This document shows, piece by piece, positions 21,702-33,240 of a stretch of DNA of 64,000 bases. The stretch is from NCBI GenBank assembly GCA_036925085.1, contig JAUPFP010000018.1, forward strand, positions 2,737,885 to 2,801,884. Direction: 5' to 3'. Origin of the DNA: Brachycybe producta. Its lineage: Eukaryota; Arthropoda; Diplopoda; Playtdesmida; Andrognathidae. Position 1 is the first letter of the stretch. Each line of letters starts with the position of its first letter. A program made the position numbers and the translations under genes. The notes beneath the pieces are model-generated. The model saw only the letters and a list, made by a program, of their open reading frames with translations. It was not told the origin of the DNA and made no database searches.

Positions 21702-23879
21702 ATGCCAGGTAGAGGCTCATGGAGAGGAGGCAGAATGATGTCTGCCTCTTCTAGTGAAGATGAGACGGAGAGTGGAACGGCGGGGACCGCTGAACCCCTC
21801 TCTCAATCTACCTGCCAGCTACAAAGGGCGGGCGCCGCCAGTGCGCCAGTAACGAGAAGAGAGTCGCCAAACATAATAGATAGGCGCCGCACCTCCTCCG
21901 AACCGGAGAATTTTCACCGGCGTGGGGAGAAGCGCCTAAAAGCAAGCTTCAAGCGACCTGCCAATGTCGGGCGCGAAGGGAAGCCTGCTGCTCCAAGCAG
22001 CATCGTCCCCTTCGACGTCACGACATCAAAACACTACTGGGAGGAGCGGGAAGACCGCATCGATATTAATACAATGGCATGGGGGGTTAACCAGGCGTTC
22101 CGCGATAGCATCGCGCCTGGTCAACCCATTCCGGGTGGAGCTGAAGCAAGAGGGAAGCGTGGGGGAGGTGGATCTGTGCCCTCCCCCCTCGAAGACCTCC
22201 ACTTGGAGATGCAGAGGGAGGCTGCCCTTCGCCAGGCAGCCAGAGATAAAAAGGAAGGGGAGGACAATCTGGCGTACCTCCGTGCGGTTTGCGCCCGCCT
22301 TGTCGAGCTGGGCTTACCGTGTACGGCGCAACTCCCGAAGGAGGAGCTCCTGCGAATCGAGGCCCGACTCCAAGAAGCCGCCCGAGTTACGTCATCGGCC
22401 ACGTCATCACCTCCATCCTCAAACTCGCCAGCAACCCTGACAACTGGCCTCTCCACATCTCCTTCTCCACCCATAACGCCACCAGAGCCTTTCCAACACT
22501 GCTCACCGGTGCCGTCAATCACTCCGCCGCCTCCTCCTCATACACCATTATCGTCACCACCAACCTCCCGATGTGCCACGCCTCCACGCAGCGAGGCCGC
22601 CACACCAACTCCGACTCCAAAGCTACCTTCCATAGTGGTGGTTCCAAAACCTGTTCGTGTTCAGGTTCCCACTGGGGCTCGCCCCAAGGAGCCTCAACAG
22701 TCCTACAGGGGCCACCACTCTCCTCGAGACTCTCTTCAACGGCCACAACCACGTCGCTCTTCGCCACGTGGTTCCCATCTTTCGCCCCGACGCCGACCCG
22801 ACGGAAGAAGTCAGCAGGAACAACGTGGTTCCTCTGGACGCGGCCCTCCGCCGCGTAATAACTTCGACCCAAGGGTCAGGCAAGACCTACAGGATCACCG
22901 AGTCCAACTGGACCGCGACCATCGCTATGAAACTCGGGGCCCTCCTACTTGGGTCCCGCGTCGCTCTCCTCCTCCGCCACCTCCGGGCCGCCCTTCTGGA
23001 CAACCTACGCCTACACCTTTGATGCCGCCACCTTCCGCAGAGCGTGCCGCGTTCTTGAAAAAACAGAAGGCCATCACAAACCTTCTGCAAGACGTCATGC
23101 GACAGGGAGGTGACCCCATGGAAGCACTGGGCCGTGCACCAGGAAGTGCCAAGCCACTGGAGGCGCTGAGCAGGAAGTCGGCATCGAAGCGACTACGTCA
23201 GCGGGCCCGCGATATGGCCCGGTCCGCCTTGCGCCATGCCAGGCCTATCACGGGCGCATCAGTTTCTTTGGAACCTGCGGCTCCAACACCAGCCCGACCA
23301 GCCGCACCGCCCACTGTACCCCATGCCGGGGCTACTCTGGGGCGGTTACCGCTGGATCATCCGTTCCGTGCAGCCACCTCCGGCGAGAGGTTGCTCAACA
23401 ATCGGTGGGTCACTTGGCAGCGCGAAGTGCGCTCTGCCAACACCCTTTACGTAGGACACTTCTCTTTGGAGGAAGGGTTTCCCCGTCTGGACCTCCCTCC
23501 CCGGGAGCGATATGTCGTGGGACTCTCCCGCCTAACAAGTGTCCTCATCACCATCGTCTTCCCAAGAAGACGGATTGTTGAAACCACCAGTTTCGCCGGA
23601 GATGCCATCGATGAAGCCACGGAAGCCCTTTTGGGAGCTTTCGTCAACTCCGTCTTTAGACTGCCAGCTGGACAGACGTTCCGTACCAGTCGCCACTACA
23701 TTCCGGAACCGGATCCTCGCTACCGAATCGCCGTCTTATGGGACGCCGCTTGGGCTACACTGTACAACAAGCGGTCCTCCCGTAAGATTATCGGGGACCG
23801 GGACATCTTCAATATCTTCCACCGGGATCTACCTGACGACCAGGGACAATGGCTGTCTGCCGCATCCAGCTACCGATGA
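21702..23879 (+). CDS. B ORF3: basic/proline-rich protein with novel C-terminal domain
   Basis: An intact 725-aa ORF of unknown function in the position of an envelope gene. Residues 1-270 are polar, with an Arg/Gly-rich start and a charged helix-like segment around 160-230. Residues 240-560 are strongly proline-, serine- and arginine-rich, probably disordered and nucleic-acid-binding. Residues about 564-715 form a compact domain: LNNRWVTWQ, YVGHFSLEEGFPRLDLPP, RYVVGL, EPDPRYRIAVLWD, DIFNIF. This domain aligns with the end of the post-integrase ORF of element C. No signal peptide, membrane segment, RT, integrase, CCHC or protease motif is seen, so it is not an envelope or pol. The long open frame without lesions, and its recurrence in C, argue that it is a real protein. 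Confidence 0.85.
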   Translation: MPGRGSWRGGRMMSASSSEDETESGTAGTAEPLSQSTCQLQRAGAASAPVTRRESPNIIDRRRTSSEPENFHRRGEKRLKASFKRPANVGREGKPAAPSSIVPFDVTTSKHYWEEREDRIDINTMAWGVNQAFRDSIAPGQPIPGGAEARGKRGGGGSVPSPLEDLHLEMQREAALRQAARDKKEGEDNLAYLRAVCARLVELGLPCTAQLPKEELLRIEARLQEAARVTSSATSSPPSSNSPATLTTGLSTSPSPPITPPEPFQHCSPVPSITPPPPPHTPLSSPPTSRCATPPRSEAATPTPTPKLPSIVVVPKPVRVQVPTGARPKEPQQSYRGHHSPRDSLQRPQPRRSSPRGSHLSPRRRPDGRSQQEQRGSSGRGPPPRNNFDPRVRQDLQDHRVQLDRDHRYETRGPPTWVPRRSPPPPPPGRPSGQPTPTPLMPPPSAERAAFLKKQKAITNLLQDVMRQGGDPMEALGRAPGSAKPLEALSRKSASKRLRQRARDMARSALRHARPITGASVSLEPAAPTPARPAAPPTVPHAGATLGRLPLDHPFRAATSGERLLNNRWVTWQREVRSANTLYVGHFSLEEGFPRLDLPPRERYVVGLSRLTSVLITIVFPRRRIVETTSFAGDAIDEATEALLGAFVNSVFRLPAGQTFRTSRHYIPEPDPRYRIAVLWDAAWATLYNKRSSRKIIGDRDIFNIFHRDLPDDQGQWLSAASSYR

Positions 23880-24244
23880 GGCCAGGTCCGGCGGGATTAC
23901 CCCCCCCGTACGGTTCATGGACCCAGGATCCTCCCCACCCTCCGCAGCAGGGATAGCTGCGCGCCACATGTACTCATGTGGTTGCCACCCATCCGGGTGG
24001 CATTATCGAAAAATTTATAAAAAATAAAATACGTTGCAACTGTTCTTTTCTTTTTAGATTTCAATAGCGGCTCGCCACTCAGCGAGCATTAATTATCTTT
24101 GTTTTATGTTTTCAGCCTTTTCCAATTTTTAAGGGCGCTGACACTTCGGTGCCAGTGCCTTTCCATAACCACCTCTGTACACGGTAAGTCCTCAGCCACC
24201 CATGTCTCCCCGCTGCGTAACTTGAAAACCTTCCACCCTTGGCT

Positions 24245-24282
24245 GGAGTACGAGGACGTACTCCAAGCAAAGTTGGAGGGTA
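24245..24282 (+). promoter_or_regulatory. B hairpin and polypurine tract before the 3' LTR
   Basis: GGAGTACG/CGTACTCC forms a perfect 8-bp stem (24245-24264). It is followed by the purine-rich AAAGTTGGAGGGTA (24269-24282) directly before the 3' LTR, the expected place of the plus-strand primer. Confidence 0.55.
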
Positions 24283-24968
24283 TGTAACACCCTGTAAATC
24301 GTGATCCCGCCAAAACCATAGCCTGGGGGGTAAACAACTCTCAACCGTCCCTCCCTCCTCTCTGACTCACCTTTCTGACTCATGCCCAAGTGGCGGATTG
24401 ATACGTAAAGGACCATGGTCACTTGGACCTGGTTACACCTCGCAGGTGTACACAGGTCCAAGGTATAAAAGGACCATGTTCCTCTTTGTTCCTCAGTTCT
24501 TTCCTTTGCCTGTTTTTGCGATACATTCCAAATCATGGGCCTGAGGATTTCCAGTTAGTATATTACTATTCACCCTTGTATCTGTACTTCTTACAAGGAA
24601 TGAATAAAAGTGTTGTAACAAGAAGTAGCGTTGTCTCTATGTCTTTATGTTAATAACTTCTCTTCAGAGGCCGGAGGTTTCATAGGGCAGGAGCTATACG
24701 ATTCTCAGCAGCTACAACATCTTCTCTAGTCGGAATACCGATGGAGAAGATGTATATCAGCATCAACCGGAAGAGAGAGATGGCCGCCACTCTCCTGCAT
24801 CGATTTCACCCCCATGCAGAAGAGTGACTACAATCTATCTCCATCCAGCTCTCTCTACAGCTCGGATCTTCTCTGTGCAGGTGTCATACTGCTCAGAGAA
24901 GAAACGAAAAGTAGAAAATGTCATCTAAAGGTTGGTAATAAAATATTGGTTGATGTCAAAAGCTCACA
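24283..24968 (+). repeat. B 3' LTR
   Basis: 686 bp, same length as the 5' LTR and with no difference found by eye. TATA box at 24464-24471, AATAAA at 24603-24608. Followed at once by the CAGT target duplication (24969-24972). Confidence 0.95.
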
Positions 24969-25019
24969 CAGTACACAGCATACGTGAAGGATGTCGAAGA
25001 GGTTTTGATGGCCTCAGAT
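24969..25019 (+). pseudogene. A gag, middle fragment between B and the hAT element
   Basis: Only about 50 bp, but in frame with the gag segment that ends at 14700 once one CAGT is removed. Its encoded residues align with B Gag around SFKDFANAVLNMEVVL. It ends with CCTCAGAT, the target duplication of the hAT element. Confidence 0.75.
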
Positions 25020-27263
25020 TAGGGTGGTCCCTTGATATATATGGTAATTTTTAAATGCAAATATTTCATGTTCTGACCCCCCAGAATTGTTCTCCCAACC
25101 AAAAAAATAGTCTACATAAAAGTTTATAAATTTTAATTGATATTTAGAGGTAGCTCAATGAATTCAAAGTTTTCGTAACAGCGTAATCATTATGTATTCT
25201 CCTAAAATGTATATACCATTGTTTATCTAGTGTCACTAATATTGAAATAATTAGAATGAACTATTTTGTATACATAAGTTACAATTAAAACACAACAATG
25301 TAATTTATGCACATTTTATTAACATTGGACCAAACATGTAATGACTACAAAGTAGCTAATGTAGTCTTTTTGCAATCTGGATAACGACTAGAATGTTCTT
25401 TCACAACTTGAAGCAAATACTGTTTCTGATCTTCATTTTTTGTTAATATTGGATTGTACTCTTTCATCAATGCCACACCTCTTTCAGCATTGTCATTCAC
25501 AACTTGTAAATGTTTTATGATATCCTTAGCTTGCTTACAATGTAGTCTTCTCGCAGATGCCATATCTTTGGATCATGTTCTAAGAACCTTTTGGAAATGC
25601 CAAGATGGTCAAATAAGTGCATTGAGTTCTTCGATACAAAGTCTTCTATTCTCATATTAACGGAGCCACTGGCATTTTTGGATTCTCTTCAGAGGCTGAT
25701 CTGCACCTTCCTTTTCATAAAGATATTTTAGCATTGCCTGTTTTGATTTGATTGGCACACTGTCATCAAAAAATGCCAATCCAACTAGTTCCTCACTTAA
25801 GTACCAAAAATGTCCCTCAAATTTCTTGCAAGTAACATTGGATATTGAAGGATTGATTTTTTTATAATCTCTAAGCTTTTGCAGAAGCTGTTGATCATTG
25901 AAAGCTGCAGTAATGGGAAGTGGGGCAGTGAACCAAGCCTTGATGTAGACATAAACAAGAAAGACACATATGTTGCATAGTCCTTTTTTTTCTCTTGCAG
26001 TGAGAGTAAACTGGTTACGAAACAGCCACATTTTTAGTGAGTATATTGCTTTGGACATTCATCTTGCATGATGTACAGCCCCAGGGGCTAAAAATCGCAC
26101 ACCTCGTGGTGGTGTACCTCCCAGAACGATAATAGCTAATTCTAAACATTCTCTGTAATTATCTCTGATTTTAGTGTCAGTTTGTTGAAGCTGGTTAGTA
26201 CAGAATTCAATGACATTGTCTTTTTCATCTTTCATCACAAGCTGTACAGTTTCACTGCTGTCTAAAGACATGTAAGATGACTGATCTATTTTAACCCAGA
26301 ATTGCGTGAATCGCTTGAATATGATTACATCAGGGCCAGAAAAGGTACAACCCATGGCTTCATTAAATGCACTAGCAAGAACAAGTTCTAAGATATGGTG
26401 ACGATATGAAAAGTACAGAAGATCCTTCTGCAATTTCTGCTCTAACAGAATACAAGTTCCATTTCTGTGACCTGTGTTGCTAAATGTGGTATCGAAGCAC
26501 ATAGCTTTCACTTGATCGACAACATCCCATTCTTTAAGGAAATCTGCAACAGCAGTTGCCTGACACCCCCAGTGCCTGCCTGCAACTTAGGCACACCTAG
26601 AAGCTGGTTAACACCTAAAACCTGAAACAATCACAGGAAGCCGACCTTTTTCTCTCTGTGCAAGTAGAAAATACTTGTCTTCTAGAATAGTAATCATTGT
26701 GAGGGCATCCTTATGAGCAATGTCAAATAAATTATCGAGGTCATCTTTAAACTGACTCTCATGACTTTGCTGAACAGCACTTTTCCTATTACAATTTTTT
26801 TTCAGTTTGACCCACTTCTCATGAAGCTGTTCTGTCTTCTTAACACAATCCTGTTCATGTCTTATAGGAATCCAGGCTTTTTCCAAAAATACTGCAGCTT
26901 CTTTTACAGCACTACGGGAACTTTCACGGATTGTCTTTTTTAAGGTTCGGTGGTGATAAAAAATACACTGAGCACTTGTTTATTAGAGGGTAACTTTGAT
27001 CCCTTGATAGAGGTCTCTTCTGGCCCAATAAGCCATAAAGTATTGGTTTTTCTGGTTGCAGTAGCCATAACTATTAATTTTTCACTTTACCTGCAATAAT
27101 AGAGAAAAATCATAAAAAATAAAGAATTTCATATTCATTGAGCTACCCCTAAATATTGCTTGACTGTAATATAACTTTGCACAACATAATTTTATACATA
27201 ACAGAACAACATGGGAGGGTCAGACAAAGACTTTTAAAAACTTAAAAAATAAGGACCACCCTA
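25020..27263. mobile_element. hAT DNA transposon, degraded, in the gag of A
   Basis: 2,244 bp with ends TAGGGTGGTCC and GGACCACCCTA, flanked by the 8-bp duplication CCTCAGAT (25012-25019 and 27264-27271). An 8-bp duplication with ends of this type is the mark of hAT elements. The transposase pieces lie on the minus strand. Confidence 0.88.
25345..26886 (-). pseudogene. hAT-type transposase, broken
   Basis: Fragments in order on the minus strand: an N-terminal piece at 26608-26886 (KKLHEKW-like coiled segment, FDIAHKDAL, LLAQREKGR); a catalytic region at 26059-26511 with MCFDTTFSNTG (candidate first Asp) and YRHHILELVLA; a C-terminal part at 25657-26058 with RWMSKAIYSLKMWLF reading across the 26058/26059 boundary and LSEELVGLAFFDD. 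Stops near 26590 and 26057 interrupt it. Assignment to hAT rests on the 8-bp duplication and these motifs. The exact subfamily is not named. Confidence 0.72.
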
Positions 27264-27663
27264 CCTCAGATGAATGAATGATTGAAGAAATCACGGGTTC
27301 ACTAGTGATTGCCCAAAACACCAGTGCCCAAGAAGTATAATCCACATTAGAATACCAAACCAACACAAGCCGTTTTGGACAGAGGACGCATGTATGCTGT
27401 CAATGCTCAAAGTCAAGCAAACCCACCAGATAGTCAGACTCCATCAACTCCACATGGCCAAGCACAACCGAAAACCAGTCAGAACCAGAATCCGAGTCAG
27501 TATCGGAACCAACAAAATCTGCAACAGAGAAGACACTTTAATGGCCAGCGATCGCAGCGGAATAATTAACCTGGAAACAGACCTCCAAGAGACCTAAGCA
27601 CAGTTGAATGCTACAACTGTCATGAGAAAGGTCATTATTCAAGCGACTGCCGAAAGTAGCAGA
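27264..27663 (+). pseudogene. A gag C-terminus with zinc knuckle
   Basis: Continues the A gag after the hAT insertion. A Gln/Asn/Pro-rich segment (27375-27569) leads to a CCHC knuckle, CYNCHEKGHYSSDC, at about 27612-27653. Stops and a frameshift lie before it. Confidence 0.8.
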
Positions 27664-28900
27664 TGGGACCGTAGGACTTGTAAACCATGGAATGACCACC
27701 AGAAAGAATGGTCAGCGGTATTTTGTTGTCAGCGAGAGCAGGCAGAAGTATCTTAAAGAAGTGAGCCCCGCTGATTTAAACTAAAAAAGGTGGCAGTAAA
27801 GAGGAGCCTACTGCCTTTTCAAGACGGAAAACCCTCTGGGAAACGACAATTATGCAACGAAACAGCGATCGGCCAATCTTAGAACCTCGTGAACCAATCT
27901 TTGTTCTAGTGGAATAGGACCGTGACCAAAGCAACTAATGACGCTATAACTGGACCAACTACAGGAGAACCTGAGTGACCATCAAATATGGATACTCGAG
28001 GACTCCTTGAGCAACCGTCAAGAGTTGAGTCACCATTATGAATGAAAAACGACAGCAAAATTCAAAAAATCTGCAAAGGAAGCTGAAAAAGGATACTGGT
28101 AGAAAGGGAGAAACCATCGAAGAAATGTTTCCGAATCCCATCATCTGGTTGGCTCAAAAAGCTATGAAGGTTTATGCAAAAAGTTTGGAAGAAGCACAAA
28201 GAATAGTAACTGCCATGGAAACAGGAGTTCATCAAGACAGAATTGAGGAAGTGATCCAACAGAATTCTGCCGTGTGTCTACCAGGGTAAGCGACGTGACT
28301 CACAAGTCCACTCAAGATGAAACTGCCAGTATTAATACGTTGAGAATTGATTCCAACAGCAGGGCTAAGTCTAATGCCGTCAAATCCAAGAAAACTATCG
28401 TAAATGCAGCTACGAGGGCGAGATGATACCAGCAGAATTCTTGCAAACAGCGAGATTATTGAATTTGTTGGAGTGAGCGATTTATTAAGTAGAGCGTGTT
28501 GCCACAAGTGTCGAAATCACTTTGGACAACTTTCTCACCTCATGTGAACTCATCGAGGTTGGCGATACCAGACCTGATGAAAGTGTGGCCAAGATAACCA
28601 TTCGTGCTGATGGCACATCTATACAATTTTTGGCAGATAGTGGTACTGGATACACTACCTTGTCAGGCACAATGGCTAGAGTACGGATTTCGTTACGAAT
28701 CCATTCAATCACCTCCTGTACTCGGTGCAGTTGGAGGGATACCGATCAAAGTACATGGTCAGATGTGGCCCATGTTTGAATTGAACGGAAAGCAAGTAAC
28801 TGCAAGGATGCTCATCATCAAAGGAAAGCGAGAAGCACTGCTGGGAAGTCCCAGGAGCTGCATTTGATTTGATCATTTGCATGAAGACCTCCAAGATTTA
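27664..28900 (+). pseudogene. A protease region
   Basis: A long linker (27664-28500) carries only short ORFs. The ORF from 28522 encodes FLADSGTGYTTLSGT near 28628-28670, a retropepsin-like active site (DSG), followed in another frame by a VGGIPIKVHGQ flap-like segment and EALLGSPR near 28830, comparable to EALLGIDH in element C. The frame break near 28680 inactivates it. Confidence 0.65.
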
Positions 28901-29239
28901 CTTGTTAACAAAATGTTCTACAAAAGAACAAGAGATTTATTGAAGAAAGGAAGTGCTCGGACTAGTTTTCCCTGGAATGTCTTCACAGACATAGACGAGA
29001 GATGTGCTCGTATTAGCCATCCAGAGAACTACACAGTCATAACCAAAAAGGAGAGCTGCAGCAGAGCTCAAGGCAGGATCACGTTGAATCCTGGCCAATT
29101 GTTAAACCTCAAGGTATCTGCAGGGCGAATCAGCGAGGAAGACGAAGTACTGATAATTGAAACGAACGATAGTCTCTTTAATCGAAAAGGCGTCGTTGTG
29201 GCCAGCAGTGTGCTACAAGAGGATGGAACATCGCAACTG

Positions 29240-30960
29240 TAAGTTCAACTCCTGAATACCACACTGGAGTCCGTGGGGATTGGAGAAAACGAGACTATTG
29301 AACACTTTGAACTTCTGGATGAAACAGAAGAGCAAGCCTGCAAAGTTTCCGAGGAGGAAGACTAGAGACATCAGTGAAGCACCCATTGATTTCAAGAAGG
29401 AAATTCAACTTGGTCCAGAATTGACAGATGAACAAAGAGAAGAGTTGTTGACCTTATTGAAGGAGTTAAAACAGATCTTCGCCTTTTCTTTTAAAGACCT
29501 GGGAGCGACAAATTTAACGAAACATAAAACACAACTACAAATAATCCACTTGTTCGAGATGTTACGAAAATGCAGGCCTGGAGAACATGTTGTAATTGAT
29601 GAGATGCTAGAAGAAATTAAATAATCTCGGTTGTAATTCCATCGAAGTCGCCACATGCATCGCCCATCATCCTTGTAAAAAAGGATGGATCATATCGTTT
29701 ATGCATCGATTATCGAAAGTTGAATGCGATAACAAAGGCAGACACTTATCCATTGCCACAAATTGCTGATGCACTAGACTCTATGAGAGGAGCCTGCTAC
29801 TTCGCAACATTGGATATGAAGAGTGGATACTGGCAATTTGAGATGGAAGACAGCCATATCGAGAAAACTGCTTTTACATCTCGAGGATTGTTCAAGTTCG
29901 TAAGAATGCGTTTCGGACTCCAAAATGCTCCTGCCACTATGCAACGTGCGTTGGATATCCTACTTGCAGGGCACAAATGGAAAACGTGCCTAGTCTATCT
30001 TGATGACATCGTAGTTTCAGAATAATGTTTGAAGAATTTTTGGAAAGATTGAGAACCATCTTGGACTTGCTATCGACAGCAAACTGAAAGTTTTATCCAG
30101 TAAAATGCTTCTTTAGTTTCCAAGAAGTGAAGTATTTGAGACACCTCATCTCGCCTAACAGAATTCGACCAGATCCAGATAAGGTACTCGCCATTAAGAA
30201 CTTCCCAGTTCCTGACAATGTAACCGCAATCCGGAGTTTCTTAGAATTGGCAGGTTATTATCGAAAGCATGTACCTGATTTACCAACATAGCCAAACCAA
30301 TGTCAGACCTAACGGGCAAGGATGTACCGTTTGAATGGTCAGTAGACTGCAAAAATGCATTTCGCAATTTGAAGAGTATGTTGTCAAAAGCTCCATTAGT
30401 CGCTGTTTATGATCCCAAAGCTGCAAATTTTATGCATATGGATGCCTGTGCATATGGGATTGGAGCCATGCTATATTAGAAGTCAGAAGATAAGAGATGA
30501 AAAGAGATCAACGGAAGTGTCTTTAGAGTTCTAAGGGAAGCTGAGAAGAATTACAGCATGACGGATAAAGAGTGCCTAGCAGTGATCTATGGAGTTACCA
30601 AGTTCCGGCCGTACCTGTTCCAGAAACCCTTTATGATTGTGATCGTTCATCATGCATTATGTTACATGAAGACTGCAGCATGTCTGGAACGAAGACTTGG
30701 ACACTGGCAGCTTCTAATGCAACAGTATGACTACAAGCTCATCTACAAAGAGGGGAAACTTCATGTCAAAGCTGATTGCCTCTCGAGATATCCAGCAGGA
30801 GTGCCTGTCAACTGGAAGGTGATTTTCGAAGCAGAGGACCTAGGTGACAGTGTGATTTTTAATGTGACCTTACAATGGGACTGGAAGGAAGAACAAAAAT
30901 TGGACCAAGAAATTATGAAGATCTGTGAAGAGCTACGTACACAGCCAGTCACCTCTTCAT
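29240..30960 (+). pseudogene. pol: A reverse transcriptase and RNase H
   Basis: A Gypsy RT copying element RNA, followed by RNase H. RT blocks: DYRKLNAI near 29710, YPLPQIADALDSM, FATLDMKSGYWQ, FGLQNAPATMQRALD, and catalytic YLDDIVV at 29995-30020. The RNase H start is DACAYGIGAMLY near 30440, with YSMTDKECLAV near 30550 and ending LSRYP near 30790. The usual TDH of RNase H reads VHH, a further lesion. Stops at about 29624, 30025, 30290 and 30478 break the frame. It is close to the RT of element C over YPLP to YLDD. Confidence 0.85.
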
Positions 30961-31079
30961 AAGTCGTTTTGTGTTTATAACAGCATCGTCTACGCTTGTG
31001 TTCTACGGAAGTTCCATGCCCACATTCGTAAACGTGGTGCCAAAACATCTAATCCATGAAGTAATGCAATTATGCCATG

Positions 31080-32395
31080 ACGAGCCGGATGCTGGTTATT
31101 AGGGAAAAACGAAAACCTGGGATTGAACCAGGCAGCGATTTTACTGGAATAACATGAAACACAACATTTTCGAATGTCAAGTCATGTGAGATTTGTCAGC
31201 TACACAAGTTGGGTACTGAGAAACCTGAAGGGTTCCTTCAAGAAATGCCCATTGGAAAACCTTGTGAATGCAGGGGAATGGATTTTATTGGACCGTTAGT
31301 ACCATTAGTTGGTGGAACAAAACATTATTGGCTGTCGATTATGCCACTAGATATTGTATTGCCAAAGCAGTAAAAAGTACAACCACCCTGATCATAATCC
31401 ACTTAATAACAAAAGATTTAAGAAAGATCTTTGGGAGACCCAAGAAACTTATTTCGGATAGAGGAACGCCATTTGTTGCTGCAAACACTTAAGAATTCTT
31501 GGAAGAAATTGAGATCGAGCATGAAACCAGAACAGCGTATCATCCTCAAAGTAATGGTCTCACCGAACGAATGAATAAAAGTAGCCTATTATTTAAACGA
31601 TGAAAAAGTATTTGACTCCTGAAAAGAACCAAGCTGATTGGGCTACGAAACTGGATGAAGTGTTGGAAGCATACAATTCGTCCGTACATTCTTCTACAAA
31701 GTTTTCACCACATACTCATGTTTGGAAGGAAGACTCGAACCAAAGTTGACACCTTAGTTCCAGATCGACCAACATTTGTGGATAACGAGGCAGGAAAAGG
31801 ATTTGTTCGAGACATAAGAATCAGGCCTGGCCAGAACAAGAAATTCTTCACGAAATGGAGAAAGGTTAGGTATAAAGTATCGGACACCATATACCATTTA
31901 TCGTATGAAAATCGAGCGGGAAGATTAGTGAGAGAGACTGTAAATGTTGTAAGCATGACACCACTATATGAGGGTTACCAACCAGAAGAGCCCAATGTTC
32001 CAATGACTGGCGACACCCTGGAGTCCATAGGTAACTCATCGCTCGAAGAATCAGAATCTGAACCAGAACAAGAAAATGGAATGACAGCATTTGTCAAGAA
32101 CTTACATTCCCATAAGAAGAGATGTTGTGGATACTGCAGATGCCAAAAAGAGGATCCTCATACTTACCTGGAGAAGATGCGATGAAATTCACCAGAGAAT
32201 ATGGTGACAAGCCGAATTTTTCCATGGAAACCAATGAATTCATCAAAGAGATCAACGAAATTCCTGAAGAAACGACGAAAATCGACGAAAAACACGAAAA
32301 ATCAACGATAGAATTTCGAATCGAAATGAAAAACGCGCAAACTGTCGATGTAGCATCAAAAAGTGACGATGATATCAATACTAGTGATGCCACAA
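31080..32395 (+). pseudogene. pol: A integrase and acidic C-terminal tail
   Basis: A retroviral-type integrase relic. The core shows MDFIGPLVP near 31278, KKLISDRGTPF near 31443-31475 and NGLTERMNK near 31553-31580, holding the D, D and E positions. A chromodomain-less C-terminal part (31655-32185) and a Glu/Lys/Asp-rich tail (32122-32395) follow. Stops near 31170, 31490 and 31602 break it. The tail is cut at 32395 by element C and continues in frame at 43774. Confidence 0.8.
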
Positions 32396-33184
32396 TGTGG
32401 CAACCTGGTCTGCTCAATTTTTAAATTTTGGTTGAGCAGACGAATTTCCCTATGGTGGTCTGCCTGACAGCTACAGTAGGCTGTTAGGTCGGACGCCATT
32501 TTGGTGCCAGCAGACCTCTCACCATGAAGTCTATGGGTGAGAGGTCAGATGTAACCTCTGTCCCCTCCAGGTGGAGTTGCTTGGTGGAGTTGCCCAGATC
32601 CTGTGGCTGACTAGGCCACAGAATCTGGGCAGTGGGTTGTAGGCTGTACATGAGACTAGACCTGTGGGTGGAGGTCTGATTGACCTCCACTGTCCAGCAC
32701 CTGGATCTTCTTTGTGCCTTGGCCATTAGGCCTTTATTGTTTTATATATGGATAGTGCCTGGCTGGTTGAAGTAACCAGCCAGTTCTTGTATATAATCAT
32801 CATTGCCAGCGATCATCGTAAGTGTTAATTAAATACACTAATTCAACTTACTTTGTGTGTCCGTGTCTATTTCTTGGGGAGTTACCGCGAGGGGGGGTGG
32901 GTTTCTGATTTGGGGAAACTCCACCGTCCTTTACCGACCTGTTTCGGCCGGTACTCATGTCGGCTCGCGGTAGAACCGGGGTTCTACCGCGATATTCTCG
33001 CAGAGGCGACGTGTCATCATTCACCGTCGGGAGAGCTCCGCGTCGACACCACCCAAGGGGTGCACCGTGTGGAGAGGTGGCTGCGGGTACGGTCCCGTCC
33101 CCGTCGTCGGAGCTCTGTTACCGGTAAGTGTGTTTTTTGAAGTATAATTTACCGGGTATTGTAACGGTCCGGCGGGACGTTACA
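32396..33184 (+). repeat. C 5' LTR
   Basis: Starts TGTGGCAACC and ends GACGTTACA. Contains inverted repeats near its start (GTCTGCTCAA and TTGAGCAGAC around an AT core). The second copy is at 42995-43773. Confidence 0.92.
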
Positions 33185-33186
33185 AT

Positions 33187-33204
33187 TGGTGGAGGTGCCG
33201 GGTA
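33187..33204 (+). promoter_or_regulatory. C primer-binding site, tRNA-Ala-like
   Basis: TGGTGGAGGTGCCGGGTA, two bases after the LTR; one base differs from the B site. Complementary to an alanine-tRNA-like 3' end. Confidence 0.7.
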
Positions 33205-33240
33205 CCTGTACCCCGCCTCTCGCACGGTGATTTACCGTGT

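Larger units (their letters stand above)
14701..24968 (+). mobile_element. B: young pol-less LTR retrotransposon with Gag-protease and ORF3
   Basis: A complete 10,268-bp LTR element with 686-bp LTRs, flanked by a 4-bp duplication CAGT (14697-14700 and 24969-24972). It has a primer-binding site after the 5' LTR, a leader of about 2.4 kb with tandem repeats, an intact gag-protease ORF, 1.5 kb of spacer with hairpins, an intact second ORF and a purine tract before the 3' LTR. No reverse transcriptase, RNase H or integrase can be found in any frame. It is therefore non-autonomous for replication enzymes but supplies its own capsid protein and protease. The LTRs look identical by eye, so insertion is recent. 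It lies in the gag of element A. Confidence 0.93.

Noticed and set aside
22121-23022. Long overlapping ORFs on both strands inside B ORF3
   Set aside because: They follow from the GC- and proline-rich composition; only the 725-aa frame is continuous and has a domain shared with C.
21702-23879. B ORF3 as an envelope gene
   Set aside because: No signal peptide, no transmembrane segment and few cysteines; the C-terminal domain is soluble-looking and recurs in C.
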